From contig OZ250185.1 in assembly GCA_965238265.1 (NCBI GenBank), positions 2,542,001 through 2,606,000 of the forward strand: a stretch of DNA of 64,000 nt, written 5' to 3'. The DNA is from JAJDUF01 sp965238265. Its GTDB lineage: Bacteria; Chloroflexota; UBA11872; UBA12225; JAJDUF01. Shown piece after piece: positions 1 to 9,029 of the stretch. Below the pieces are notes generated by a model. That model ran no database searches, was not told the DNA's origin, and saw only the letters and a list, made by a program, of their open reading frames with translations. The first letter of the stretch is position 1; each line of letters begins with the position of its first letter. Both the position numbers and the translations under genes were made by a program.

Positions 1-875
1 ACATGGCTCATCGCCACCACGTCGGCCGCGCTCCCCAGCGCCAGCTGCGACCCGCCGTTAAAGCCGAACCAGCCGAACCACAGGATGAACACGCCCAGGG
101 TCACGATCAGAATGTTGGAGGGCGGCGTGGGCCTGACCGTGCCGTCGCGGCGGAACTTACCGAGCCGCGGCCCGACGACCAGCGCACCCGCCAGCGCCGC
201 CCAGCCGCCGGTGCTGTGTACGATGGTTGAGCCGGCGAAGTCCTGGAACCCCAGCTCATTCAGCCACCCGCCACCCCACGTCCACGCGCCAACGATGGGG
301 TAGATGATCGCGGTCAGCACCAGCGTGAAGATGAAGAACGACCACAGCTTGACCCGTTCGGCCAGGGTGCCGGACACGATGGAGGCGGCGGTCGCCACAA
401 AGACCATCTGGAAAAACCAGTCCGACATGGTGGAGTAGCCGTTCTCGATCACGGCGGCGACCGCGCTCGCCTGGCCCGCCACCAAGGCGATATCAGCGGC
501 CGACGGTCCGTAGAGGAGCTTGAATGAGCCGATCAAGCCGCCAAAGTCTCCAACACCAACGTACATGAGGTTGTAGCCAATGAAGTAGTAGGCCAGCCCG
601 GCAATCGAGTAGAGACCGATGTTCTTCAGGCAGATCATGGAGGCGTTCTTAGTGCGCACCGAGCCGGACTCGAGCATGGTGAATCCCGCGCACATCCACA
701 TCACCAGCGCGCCGAAGACGATGAACAAGAAGGTGTTGAAGACGAATTGAGTCTCCCCGTCAACCGCCGCGTGCGCGACGGTCGGCACGCACAAAAGGCC
801 GCCGAGCACCAGAAGTACCTTTGCCGCCAGCGCAACGGGGTGCCGACTCCGCAGGAAAGCCATGATCCGCGTCAT
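1..875 (-). CDS. amt: Ammonium transporter (Amt family), 3' end outside window
   Basis: Integral membrane channel for ammonium/ammonia. Translating the minus strand from the ATG at 875 gives an N-terminal hydrophobic signal-like helix (about residues 14-37, ending PTVAHA) followed by a run of membrane helices. Family hallmarks are visible: AGFTMLESGSVRTKN in the second helix, ASIVSGTLAER, and STGGWAALAGALV preceded by the pore histidine (IVHSTGG). The reading frame is still open at base 1, so the C-terminal third is missing from the window. AAGGAG sits about 8 bases before the ATG at 875, which favours it over the in-frame ATG at 863. It lies about 30 bp downstream of the ATP-grasp gene on the same strand and could be co-transcribed with it. 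Whether a GlnK/PII gene follows cannot be seen. Confidence 0.93.
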   Translation of the reverse strand, partial: MTRIMAFLRSRHPVALAAKVLLVLGGLLCVPTVAHAAVDGETQFVFNTFLFIVFGALVMWMCAGFTMLESGSVRTKNASMICLKNIGLYSIAGLAYYFIGYNLMYVGVGDFGGLIGSFKLLYGPSAADIALVAGQASAVAAVIENGYSTMSDWFFQMVFVATAASIVSGTLAERVKLWSFFIFTLVLTAIIYPIVGAWTWGGGWLNELGFQDFAGSTIVHSTGGWAALAGALVVGPRLGKFRRDGTVRPTPPSNILIVTLGVFILWFGWFGFNGGSQLALGSAADVVAMSH

Positions 876-906
876 ACCTCTGCTCCTTGCCTAGAAAGGA
901 TTCAAC

Positions 907-2339
907 TCAGTCTGCCAGTACCCAAAGGTCTTTGCCGCCCCCACCCTGGCTGGAGTTCACCACCAGGCTGCCCCGGCGCAGGGCGACGCGGCAGAAGGCT
1001 CCGGGCACGAGGCGGGTTGTGCGGCCGTGCAGCACGAACGGGCGCAGGTCCACGTGCCGCGGCTCGAAGCGACCCTCAATCAGGCAGGGTGCGCGGGAGA
1101 GCGCCAGCACCGGCTGTGAGATGAAGTCGGCCGGGTCGGCACGCAACTGCTTGGCGTACTCCTCACGCTCCCGGGGCGTTGCGTGGGGACCGATCAGCAT
1201 ACCATAGCCCCCCGATTCGCCCACGCGCTTGACCACCAGATTTCCAGGTTGTCGAGCGTGTACTCAAGGCCCTCGGGCCGGCGGCAGAGATGGGTTTCGA
1301 CGTTGGCTAAGATCGGCTCGTCGCCCAAATAGTAGCGGATCATGTCGGGCACGTAGGCGTAGACGCTCTTGTCATCCGCAACGCCCGTGCCGGGCGCGTT
1401 CACGAGGGCCACATTGCCGAGTTTGTAGGCGTGCAGCAGCCCCGGCACACCGAGCAGCGAGTCCGGACGGAACACCAGCGGATCGAGAAAGTCGTCGTCC
1501 ACGCGCCGGTAGACCACGTCCACGCGCCGCAGACCGGTGGTAGTGCGCATGTAGACAAAGCCGTCGTTGACCAGTAGATCGCGGCCCTCCACCAGCTCTG
1601 CGCCCAGCTCGCCGGCCAGAAACATGTGCTCGTAGAAGGCAGAGTTGAAGACCCCGGGCGTCAGCAGTGCGATACAGGGGTCGGACCGCCCCCTCGGCGC
1701 CAGTTCACGCAGGGTCGCCAGCAACATGCGCCCGTAGTGCTCCACCTCCCGCACGCGGGAGCTGCGATACAGGCGGCGCAGGCTCGCCTTGACCGCTTTC
1801 CGGTTGGCGAGCATATAGGATACGCCGGAAGGGACCCGCAAGTTGTCCTCCAGCACCCGGAAGCCGTCGTTGGTACGCACCAGGTCGGTGCCGCAAATGC
1901 CGACCCAGGTACCGTGGGGGACAGAGAAGCCGCGCATCTCGATGCGGTACTGGGGACAGCCGCGCACCACGTCCACCGGAATCACGCCGTCGGCGATGAT
2001 GCGGGCGTCGCCGTAGACATCCTCCAAGAAGAGGTTCAAGGCCCTGAGGCGCTGGGTCAGGCCAGCATCGAGCTGTCGCCACTCGGCGCCCGCGAGCACG
2101 CGGGGCACGCAATCAATCGGGATGATCCGCTCGTCGGCCTCGTCGTCGCCGTATACGGTGAAGGTGATGCCTTCGTTCGAGAAGGAGCGCGTCACCCGCT
2201 CCTGGATAGTGCCCAGCTCCGCGGCGGAGAGCCGGCACAGGGTCTCGTGGAGCGGCCGACAATGTTCCCGGGGCACACTCTCCGGCCGGAACATCTCGTC
2301 GTAGATGTCGTTATCAAGGTCGTAGGCATCGAAGTCCAT
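907..2339 (-). pseudogene. Circularly permuted ATP-grasp protein (COG2308 type), frameshifted near 1240
   Basis: ATP-grasp ligase-like protein of the circularly permuted family, often encoded with alpha-E and transglutaminase-like partners; its substrate is not established. The first frame (2339 to 1194) gives about 370 family-like residues up to YTLDNLE and then runs into nonsense (IWWSSAWANRG). The expected continuation, NLVVKRVGESGGYGMLIGP and on to a normal C-terminus ending GGGGKDLWVLAD, is in another frame that stops at 907. On the coding strand the junction reads CTGGAAATCTGG; adding one A restores a single frame of about 477 residues, the usual family length. The lost part holds conserved residues (KRVGESGGYG), so the protein as sequenced should be inactive. 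A one-base deletion in an A run may also be a sequencing error. Confidence 0.85.
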
Positions 2340-2436
2340 GGCAACAATTCAGCGGTCAAGGACCAGGTCTTTCGACATTTATCCACTTCCGGCTTCGCTG
2401 CCTACTATACCCCATCCTCTGATTTTCCAAGGTGCG

Positions 2437-3459
2437 CTACGCCTTGTAGCAGGCTACTAACTGGCCGGTGCCTTTGTCTTCGAGTGGCGGCTGATCGTGA
2501 GCGCGACAGAAATCATCGGCAATCGGACAGCGGTCGTAGAAGCGACACCGGGCCGGCGGATCCACCGGCAGCGACACGCCGCCCTCGATCCTGACCGGGG
2601 GGCGCGTGACTGTGGGATCGGGAACCGGCACTGCCGAGAGCAGCGCCTGAGTATAGGGATGCTGCGGATGCTGTAGTAGCTGCTCGGTCTCACCGACCTC
2701 GACGATCTTCCCCAGATACATCACCGCAATCCGGCTGCACATGTACCGCGCCACCGCCAGGTCGTGCGTGATGTACAGGTAGCTGATCCCCAGGCGATCT
2801 GCCAGCTCCTCCATGAGGGACATCACGCCGGTCCTGATCGAGACATCCAGCATCGAAGTCGGCTCGTCGGCGACGACGAAGGTCGGCTCGACAACCAGCG
2901 CCCTGGCAATCGCCACCCGCTGCCGCTGACCGCCGGACAACTCGTGCGGATACCTGAAGAGGAACGTGCGCGGCGGCGTCAACCCGACAAGCTCCAGCAT
3001 CCGCGCTACCCGGGCGAGCCGCCGGAGCGGCTCGCCCAGCTTCTGCACTTGCAGCGGCTCGACGACGGTATCGAAAATCGTCCGCCGGGGGTTCATGGAC
3101 TCGTAGGGGTCCTGGAAAATCATCTGGGCCTTCCTTCTGAAGGCCTTCAGCGACTGCCCCTTCAGCGTCGCGATGTCCGTAGGCTTGTCTTCACCATCAT
3201 CAAAGATGATGCGACCGTCGGTTGGATCGGCCAGGCGGATCAGTAGCTTCCCGGTGGTGGTCTTGCCGCACCCGGACTCGCCGACCAGCCCAAAGCTCTC
3301 GCCTTTCGACAGCTCGAAAGAGACTCCGTCCACGGCATGAACGAAACTCCGGTTCCGCCGAAACCAACTTGCGGATACCGGGAAGTGCTTATGCAGCCCT
3401 TCGACCCTGAGCAGGGGGCGACGTTCGGTGGGCGGCGCGGGTCGAGCAGTCTCGATCAT
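2437..3459 (-). CDS. Oligopeptide ABC transporter ATP-binding protein (DppF/OppF-like)
   Basis: Cytoplasmic ATPase driving a peptide/nickel-type ABC importer. The 340-residue protein has Walker A GESGCGKT at about 60-67, the signature LSGGQ at 174-178, Walker B VVADEP just after it, and the C-terminal cysteine-containing region (CRFYDRCPIADDFC) typical of the oligopeptide branch. The open frame extends further upstream, but the ATG at 3459 (MIETARP) lies 4 bp after the stop of the preceding ATPase gene, has GGGAG about 10 bases before it, and starts the normal family N-terminus, so it was chosen. It is the last gene of a five-gene operon running from 8731 down to 2437. Confidence 0.93.
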   Translation of the reverse strand: MIETARPAPPTERRPLLRVEGLHKHFPVSASWFRRNRSFVHAVDGVSFELSKGESFGLVGESGCGKTTTGKLLIRLADPTDGRIIFDDGEDKPTDIATLKGQSLKAFRRKAQMIFQDPYESMNPRRTIFDTVVEPLQVQKLGEPLRRLARVARMLELVGLTPPRTFLFRYPHELSGGQRQRVAIARALVVEPTFVVADEPTSMLDVSIRTGVMSLMEELADRLGISYLYITHDLAVARYMCSRIAVMYLGKIVEVGETEQLLQHPQHPYTQALLSAVPVPDPTVTRPPVRIEGGVSLPVDPPARCRFYDRCPIADDFCRAHDQPPLEDKGTGQLVACYKA

Positions 3460-3463
3460 CGCC

Positions 3464-4429
3464 CTACGCTCCCGGCGGGTTCCAGCAGGTCGCCCAATGC
3501 TCCCCGCGGCGCACGGTCGGCGGCGCTTCCGACCGGCACTCGTCCGTCGCATACGGACAGCGCGGGTGGAAGCGGCAGCCCGGGGGCGGGTCCAGCAGGT
3601 TCGGCGGCTCGCCCGCCAGCATCGTCAGCTCATGCCGCTCGCCCGTCACGCTTGGAAAAGCCGACATCAGCGCCCGCGTATACGGGTGGATGGGATTCTT
3701 GAAGACCTCCGCAGTCTCGCCCAGCTCCACGATCTTGCCGGCGTACATGATGCCGACGACATCGCTGACCTCGGCAATGACGGCCATATCGTGCGAAATG
3801 TAGATCATGCTCATAGCGAGCGCGTCCTGGATGCTCCTCATCTCGCGCAGAATACGGTCTTGCACGATCACGTCCAGGGCGGTGGTCGGCTCGTCCGCGA
3901 TGATGAGATCGGGTTCGCACGCCAGAGCCATGGCGATGATCGCCCGCTGCCGCATGCCGCCGCTGTATTCGTGCGGATAGCGCCGGATGAAGCTGGGGTC
4001 GAGGCTCACGAGATCGTATAGCTGACGAACGCGCTCGATAGACTCCGCGCGGGCGGATGCGACGTGTAGCTCCAGGGCCTCGATGATCTGCTCGCCGACT
4101 CTATACACCGGATTAAGCGAGTTCATCGCGGCCTGGAAGACCATGGAAATACGGTCCCAGCGGTACGCTCTCAGTTGCTCTTCGGAGAGCGGGACAAGAT
4201 CGGTACCGTCCAGCAGAACCTTGCCGCCGATGATCTGGGCGTTCTCCGGCAGGAGCTTCAGCAGCGCTAATGCGATGGATGACTTGCCGCAGCCCGACTC
4301 GCCCACCAGTCCAAGCGCCTGCCCTCTGGCGACGGAAAAGGAAACGCCATCAACGGCCCGCACGGTGCCGGCCCGCGTGGAGTAATGCATGGTGAGGTCT
4401 TCGACGGCCAGCAGGGGACGTTCGCTCAT
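3464..4429 (-). CDS. Oligopeptide ABC transporter ATP-binding protein (DppD/OppD-like)
   Basis: Second ATPase of the peptide importer, 321 residues. Walker A GESGCGKSS lies at about 43-51, a YSGGMRQR signature in the middle, and Walker B LIIADEPTTALD after it; the C-terminal region keeps the CRFHPRCPYATDEC cysteines of the oligopeptide family. The start at 4429 overlaps the stop of the upstream permease gene (ATGA), a sign of translational coupling, so the longer open frame upstream is ignored. It pairs with the DppF-like protein encoded just downstream, since these importers normally use a heterodimer of the two ATPases. Confidence 0.93.
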   Translation of the reverse strand: MSERPLLAVEDLTMHYSTRAGTVRAVDGVSFSVARGQALGLVGESGCGKSSIALALLKLLPENAQIIGGKVLLDGTDLVPLSEEQLRAYRWDRISMVFQAAMNSLNPVYRVGEQIIEALELHVASARAESIERVRQLYDLVSLDPSFIRRYPHEYSGGMRQRAIIAMALACEPDLIIADEPTTALDVIVQDRILREMRSIQDALAMSMIYISHDMAVIAEVSDVVGIMYAGKIVELGETAEVFKNPIHPYTRALMSAFPSVTGERHELTMLAGEPPNLLDPPPGCRFHPRCPYATDECRSEAPPTVRRGEHWATCWNPPGA

Positions 4430-5376
4430 GAGCGCCTCAGCCGCGGGTTGATGACCTCGTCGAGCGACCGTCCGACGAGATAGAACGACGAGCACAGCAG
4501 CGTGATGGAGAGACTGGCCGGGAAGATAAGCCACCAGAACTCGCCGACCTGTAGGAGGTAGCCGGCCGATTCGGTGGTGTGGATCATCAGTCCCCAGCTC
4601 ATCCGTATATCCAACAGGCCCAGGAAGCTCAACACCGCTTCCGAGAAAATGGCGTTGGTCACGGTGAACATCATGTACAGGAATGAGAGCGGCAACAGGT
4701 TCGGGACGATATGGACGAAGATGATATGCACATGGCCGCCGCCCGCGGCCCGGGCGGCCTCGATGTACGGTTTGACGACCACCCCCAGCGCCTGGGACTT
4801 CAGGACTACACCCGTGCCGCCGAATCCCGAGAGTATACCGATGAGCAGGGCCAGCTCGAAGTGCTCCACCTCGATCATGGCACTCAACACGATGAGGACA
4901 CTGATCCCCGGCAGCATAATCATGATGTCGGCCAGCCGCATCAGGATGGTGTCCACGATACCGCCGAAGTAGGCCGTGACCGCCCCGATCATCGTGCCGA
5001 TAGTGACCGTGACGACGGCCGCGAGCAGCCCCAGCATGAACTCGGAGCGGGCGCTGAACATGAGCTGGCTGAGGATGTCTCTTCCCAGGGGATCGGTGCC
5101 GAGGGGGTGGCGCAGGCTGGGGGGTGCAGGCTGGCGCGCCTCGTCAAAGGCATAGCCCACGACCGGATCGCAAATCCGCTCCTCCCAGACGGTGTTCATC
5201 AGGATGGGATGGGCCGCAGCGAGCAGCAGATAGAAGACGATGATGGCCAACCCGGCCACCCCGATGCGCGTACCGAGAAACATGCCCCAGTTCTGTCTCA
5301 GGCTCTGCGCCGCCAGGGTGAGACGCATCCTCCAGAGAGCAGGAGTGGCCGGTTGTGAAGCACATGCTGCGGCCAT
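4426..5376 (-). CDS. Peptide ABC transporter permease (DppC-like)
   Basis: Inner-membrane permease subunit of 316 residues. It has an N-terminal helix after a short cytoplasmic stretch (GVAGLAIIVFYLLLAAA), the periplasmic loop with HPLGTDPLGRDILSQ that marks the DppC subfamily, and a C-terminal BPD_transp domain with the coupling-helix region EAARAAGGGHVHIIFVHIVPN. The ATG at 5376 overlaps by one base the TGA of the upstream permease frame, and its own TGA overlaps the next gene's ATG. The open frame that extends upstream is antisense-like filler inside the DppB gene. Confidence 0.92.
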   Translation of the reverse strand: MAAACASQPATPALWRMRLTLAAQSLRQNWGMFLGTRIGVAGLAIIVFYLLLAAAHPILMNTVWEERICDPVVGYAFDEARQPAPPSLRHPLGTDPLGRDILSQLMFSARSEFMLGLLAAVVTVTIGTMIGAVTAYFGGIVDTILMRLADIMIMLPGISVLIVLSAMIEVEHFELALLIGILSGFGGTGVVLKSQALGVVVKPYIEAARAAGGGHVHIIFVHIVPNLLPLSFLYMMFTVTNAIFSEAVLSFLGLLDIRMSWGLMIHTTESAGYLLQVGEFWWLIFPASLSITLLCSSFYLVGRSLDEVINPRLRRS

Positions 5377-6526
5377 CAGTATCTGATCCTCGGGTCCAGG
5401 TACACGTAGAGCACGTCGGCCAACAGATGGGCCAGCAGCACGAAAATGCCGACGAACACGAAGGCCCCGACCGCCAGAGGCAGGTCTTCCGTCGTGGCCG
5501 CCACCACCAGCGTATGACCCATGCCGGGCCACGAAAAGATGGACTCGATGATGATGCCGCCGTCAACGGCGAACGCCAGGCTGAAGACAAAGCTGGTCAC
5601 GACCGGCAGCAGCGCGTTGCGGGCCACGTGTCTGTCGCGCACTTCCTTCTCCGGCAGGCCCTTGGCGCGGGCCGCCAGCACATAGTCCTCGCGCATGGTC
5701 TCCAACATGCTGTTTCGTGTCAGCAGCATCGTTCCGGCGAAGCTAATCAGGGCCAACGTCGCTACCGGCAGGACCATATGTTTGATGATGTCCCAGGCGA
5801 GATAGCCGGTGCCCGCGGCCAGCCACACCCCCACCAGTACTGCGACGGACACGGCGATGCTTCCGAGCTGAATAAACCGCGCTCCGCCCACACGGCGCTT
5901 GGTCGTGAACATGAAGACGGCAAACACGATGACGGACACCACAATCACCGTGATGAGCATGCGATTGAAGATCGTATTCGCGTCGGTCGGGGCCTCCTGC
6001 CACACCACCGGGTCGAGGAATTTGCCTATCGGGAACCAGCCGGCCTTGAATGCAAAGAGCCAGATCATCATCAGACCGAACCAGGGCGTGAACACCGTGT
6101 AGAGCGTGACGCCGCCGAGCGTCGAGGCGTACTCGGTCCACCCTCCCCGGCGCCAGGCGATGATCTTGCCGAGCGCGAACCCCAGATAAAAGGAGAGCAC
6201 AGTCGCGGTCATAAACAGCACGAGGGTTCGCGGGAGGCGCTCTGCAATGACATCGGCCACGGTCCGGGGATACAGACTGAACGAGACGCCGAAGTTGCCG
6301 GTCAGCGTGTTCTTGATGTGGACCAGGTACTGCTTCCAGAGGGGTTGATCCACTCCAAAGAGTTCCCGGAGTTTTGCGCGGGTCTCGGGCGGAAAGTCGG
6401 GGTTCAGAGCGTAGAGGTTGCTCACATCGCCCGGTTGGGCGTTCACGAGGAAGAAGACGATAGACAGGAATATAAAGAGGGTCAGTATAGTATCTGAAGC
6501 GTTCTCTTCAAGAGGTAGGCGGTCAT
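5376..6526 (-). pseudogene. Peptide ABC transporter permease (DppB-like), frameshift in first membrane helix
   Basis: Permease partner of the DppC-like protein. Most of the protein lies in one frame from a GTG at 6446 (VNAQPGDVSNLYALNP), with the BPD_transp domain and the coupling motif LAARAKGLPEKEVRDRHVARNALLP. That start would remove the first membrane helix. Upstream, an ATG at 6526 begins MTAYLLKRTLQI, the normal DppB N-terminus, but stops at TGA after ILY; the helix continues in the other frame as LTLFIFLSIVFFLVNAQPG. One missing base around 6485-6491 (coding strand ACTATACTG) explains both halves. Either the gene is broken, translation starts at the GTG with a shortened product, or the base is an assembly error. 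Confidence 0.85.
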
Positions 6527-6775
6527 CTCAGTGGTCAGTGGCTAGGAGATCGCAAGCAGTGCCACCAACCTCCTTTCGTCAGGCAACGCTCCTGCGTCAC
6601 CGGCACGAAAATACCACCCATCCGCCATTCCCGCCCCGCGCGTCATTCCGGCCCCCTCTGTCATGCCCGCGCAAGCGGGAGCCAGGCCAGGCAATGTTAC
6701 TTGATGAGCGCTATCTGCTGCATACCGCCCTGCCCCTCCAGTCCACCGAGGACGGAGGTGTAGGGAAACTCGACT

Positions 6776-8731
6776 CTAGAGGGCCTGTAGGCGAGAGGGC
6801 CTGTAGGCGTCGAGCTTGGGAATGGTGAACAGGGGTACGTAGGGCAGGTCGTCCGCGAGGAACTCCTGCAATCGCAATGCCTTGTCTCGCGCCCCCTCGA
6901 TAGTTGTCTCGGACAGCAGCCCGAAGGCCAAGTCATCGTATTCCGGGTTCGCATAGCCGCCCCAGTTGTTTCCACCCTCCTGGTTTTCGGGGGCGTTGCG
7001 GCTGTGGAAGAAGCTTTCCAGGTGATCCGGGAAGATGTCCAAGCCCCAGCCCAGGATCCACATATCGAGGTCTTCGGCGACGGTATCGCTGAACAGCTTG
7101 GCCACGATGACGTTGAAGCCGGCCAGATTCGCCCGCACCGGGATGCCGATGTCGTTCAACCAGCGCTCGACCCAGATGGCAAAGGTTGCTCTCAGCGGAT
7201 CGTAGCCCGCGCTGGGCGCGATCAACTCGAGGGCCGGCACGTCCGAGCCATCGGGTAGCTTGAGGCCCTTGCCGGGCTTAGATACGAAGTTGCCGTCTTC
7301 ACCGACCTCCGGCTCCTGTTCGTAGGTGAATCCCGCGCTCTTCAGCAGCGCCACGGCCTGCTTGATCCTTTCGCCTCTGGTCAAGCCCTGGCCGAACTTG
7401 CTGACGTCGGGGTTGTGCCAGGCCGCGTTGCCCTCCGGCACCAGGGCGTACATCGGAATCGCCGCGCCTTGCAGAATGGTCTGGGCCACAAACTCTTTGT
7501 CTATGACGGTCGCGACCACCTGCCTGAACTCCTTGCTGCTCATGGGTGCCTTGCGGACGTTGAAGCCGAGATAAAAGACACCGTTGTCGGCGTTGGCGAC
7601 GATCCGGAGATCGTCTGCGCTCCTGATGCGGTCCTGAAAGCCCTTTTCCAGGCCCAGGGGATTGAACAGGTAGTCTATGTCGCCGTTGGTCAGGGCGAGT
7701 ACCGCGGCATCCTGGTTGCCGTAGATGCTGAATATCTCGCTGTCCACGTGTGGCCCGACCTCGTACTCCAGCACCTTCTCGCCGCCGGCCTCGCCAAAGT
7801 AAGTGGTCGTGTAGCCGAGCCGCTCGTTGGCCTGCGTCAAGGCCCCACTCGCATACTGGGTGACGATGGCGCCCTGCTGGAAGAAGTTGGGGACGGCCAC
7901 GTTTTCGAAGAAGGCGCCCGGCTCCCACTTGCGGAACGTAAAGCCGTTGGCCGTGGGTTCGCCCTCGGGCACATGGGCAAACAGCGCCTCGATCCGTTGG
8001 GCGGTATCGCCGGCTTTCTTGGCTTCTTCGACGACGGAGGCCCAGTAGTGCTCCGGCATAATGGGCATGAACGCCAGCCCGAACTGCCAGACGCTCAGAC
8101 CGGGCGTCTGCGGATTGCCCTCGTCATCGGTTGCCTTGAAGATCACCTTCAGCCGGTGGCTGTCCAGCGCCTCCACCCGCTCGACAAAGGCGGAGTCGAC
8201 GGCTTCGGCCCAGCCGGCTCCAAGCTCCAGGTCGAGCACCGTGTTCACGGTGAACACGATGTCTTCCGCTGTCAGCTCCTCCCCATCGCTCCATTGGATG
8301 CCCTGCTTCAGCGGAACTTCGGCGGTCCAAAATTCGGTACCGTCAATCGTCTCTTTCTTCAGGGCCGTTGGGAAGTCGGCCGCAACGACGGGCACCCAAT
8401 CAAACCGCTGATCCGAGTAGCCGTACAGCGACGAGGCATAGCCGGCGAGCACGTATCCCGTCCAGACCGAGCCGGCCGGCCCACCGACGAGGTTCCAATA
8501 GTTCCTGGAAATCGGCTCGGCGAAAAGGCCCATCTGGTAGATAGGCGGACCGGCCGCGGTCACCGGCCCGGCTTGCGGCGCTGGGCCTGGGGTTACTTCT
8601 ACGATGACCGTTGCTTCTCGCACGACCTCCTTCGTGACCTCAACAGGCTCCTCCTCGCAGGCTAACGTAACCGCTGCTATCGCAATGACGAGGGCCGGAA
8701 GCGCCCATTTAATCCGCAGAAAGCCAAACAT
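6776..8731 (-). CDS. Peptide/solute-binding lipoprotein (DppA/OppA-like), C-terminus altered by a 16-bp duplication
   Basis: Extracytoplasmic binding protein of the importer encoded downstream. From the ATG at 8731 (GGGAG about 4 bases upstream) it has a short signal peptide ending TLAC, with Cys25 as the lipidated residue. A linker rich in V, E and T follows (EEPVEVTKEVVREATVIVEV), a style common in Chloroflexota binding proteins, and then an SBP_bac_5 domain (WSDGEELTAEDIVFTVN, near residue 170). The frame ends early as RPSRLQAL. A 16-bp tandem duplication at 6778-6809 causes this: removing one copy gives RPSRVEFPYTSVLGGLEGQ and a stop at 6697. The loss is about 26 C-terminal residues, so ligand binding may be weakened rather than abolished. 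First gene of the operon. Confidence 0.9.
   Translation of the reverse strand: MFGFLRIKWALPALVIAIAAVTLACEEEPVEVTKEVVREATVIVEVTPGPAPQAGPVTAAGPPIYQMGLFAEPISRNYWNLVGGPAGSVWTGYVLAGYASSLYGYSDQRFDWVPVVAADFPTALKKETIDGTEFWTAEVPLKQGIQWSDGEELTAEDIVFTVNTVLDLELGAGWAEAVDSAFVERVEALDSHRLKVIFKATDDEGNPQTPGLSVWQFGLAFMPIMPEHYWASVVEEAKKAGDTAQRIEALFAHVPEGEPTANGFTFRKWEPGAFFENVAVPNFFQQGAIVTQYASGALTQANERLGYTTTYFGEAGGEKVLEYEVGPHVDSEIFSIYGNQDAAVLALTNGDIDYLFNPLGLEKGFQDRIRSADDLRIVANADNGVFYLGFNVRKAPMSSKEFRQVVATVIDKEFVAQTILQGAAIPMYALVPEGNAAWHNPDVSKFGQGLTRGERIKQAVALLKSAGFTYEQEPEVGEDGNFVSKPGKGLKLPDGSDVPALELIAPSAGYDPLRATFAIWVERWLNDIGIPVRANLAGFNVIVAKLFSDTVAEDLDMWILGWGLDIFPDHLESFFHSRNAPENQEGGNNWGGYANPEYDDLAFGLLSETTIEGARDKALRLQEFLADDLPYVPLFTIPKLDAYRPSRLQAL
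6778..6809. repeat. 16-bp perfect tandem duplication at the 3' end of the SBP gene
   Basis: The unit agagggcctgtaggcg occurs twice back to back (6778-6793 and 6794-6809). Sixteen is not a multiple of three, so the duplication shifts the reading frame of the binding-protein gene; the ancestral C-terminus (VEFPYTSVLGG to IALIK) is still readable in the shifted frame down to 6697. Confidence 0.95.
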
Positions 8732-9029
8732 GAGACTCCCCCACAATCCCCTGAAACCTGGCTTAGAGCCGGTCGCGGTAAAGAATGCCGCAATCTCGCC
8801 GCAAAGGTACACCCGAACGCAAATATCGTCCAGGCTTAACCCTGAAGGTCACTGCCACATACACACTTGATCCCCTCGGATGGCCCAAGGCGATCAAGCG
8901 GCAAAAACAAATTCCCTCCCCTGTGCATCAGCACGGGGGAGGGCTAGGGTGGGGGGTTAGGTACAACAATACCGGCCCCCCTATGGTGATTCCCCCGCTA
9001 CGCCGGGGGACATGGCTTGCAACTACGGC
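8732..9029. other. Intergenic region upstream of the peptide operon
   Basis: About 300 bp between the convergent end of the FtsH-like gene and the start of the SBP gene. It holds a palindromic element around 8926-8968 (cccctgtgcatcagcacgggg followed by a G-rich tail) of the type scattered elsewhere in the window, and presumably the operon promoter. No gene or clear sigma-70 promoter could be recognised. Confidence 0.5.

Noticed and set aside
5355..6497. Long plus-strand ORF opposite dppB/dppC
   Set aside because: His/Gln/Arg-rich composition of antisense frames; the minus-strand protein is clearly DppB.
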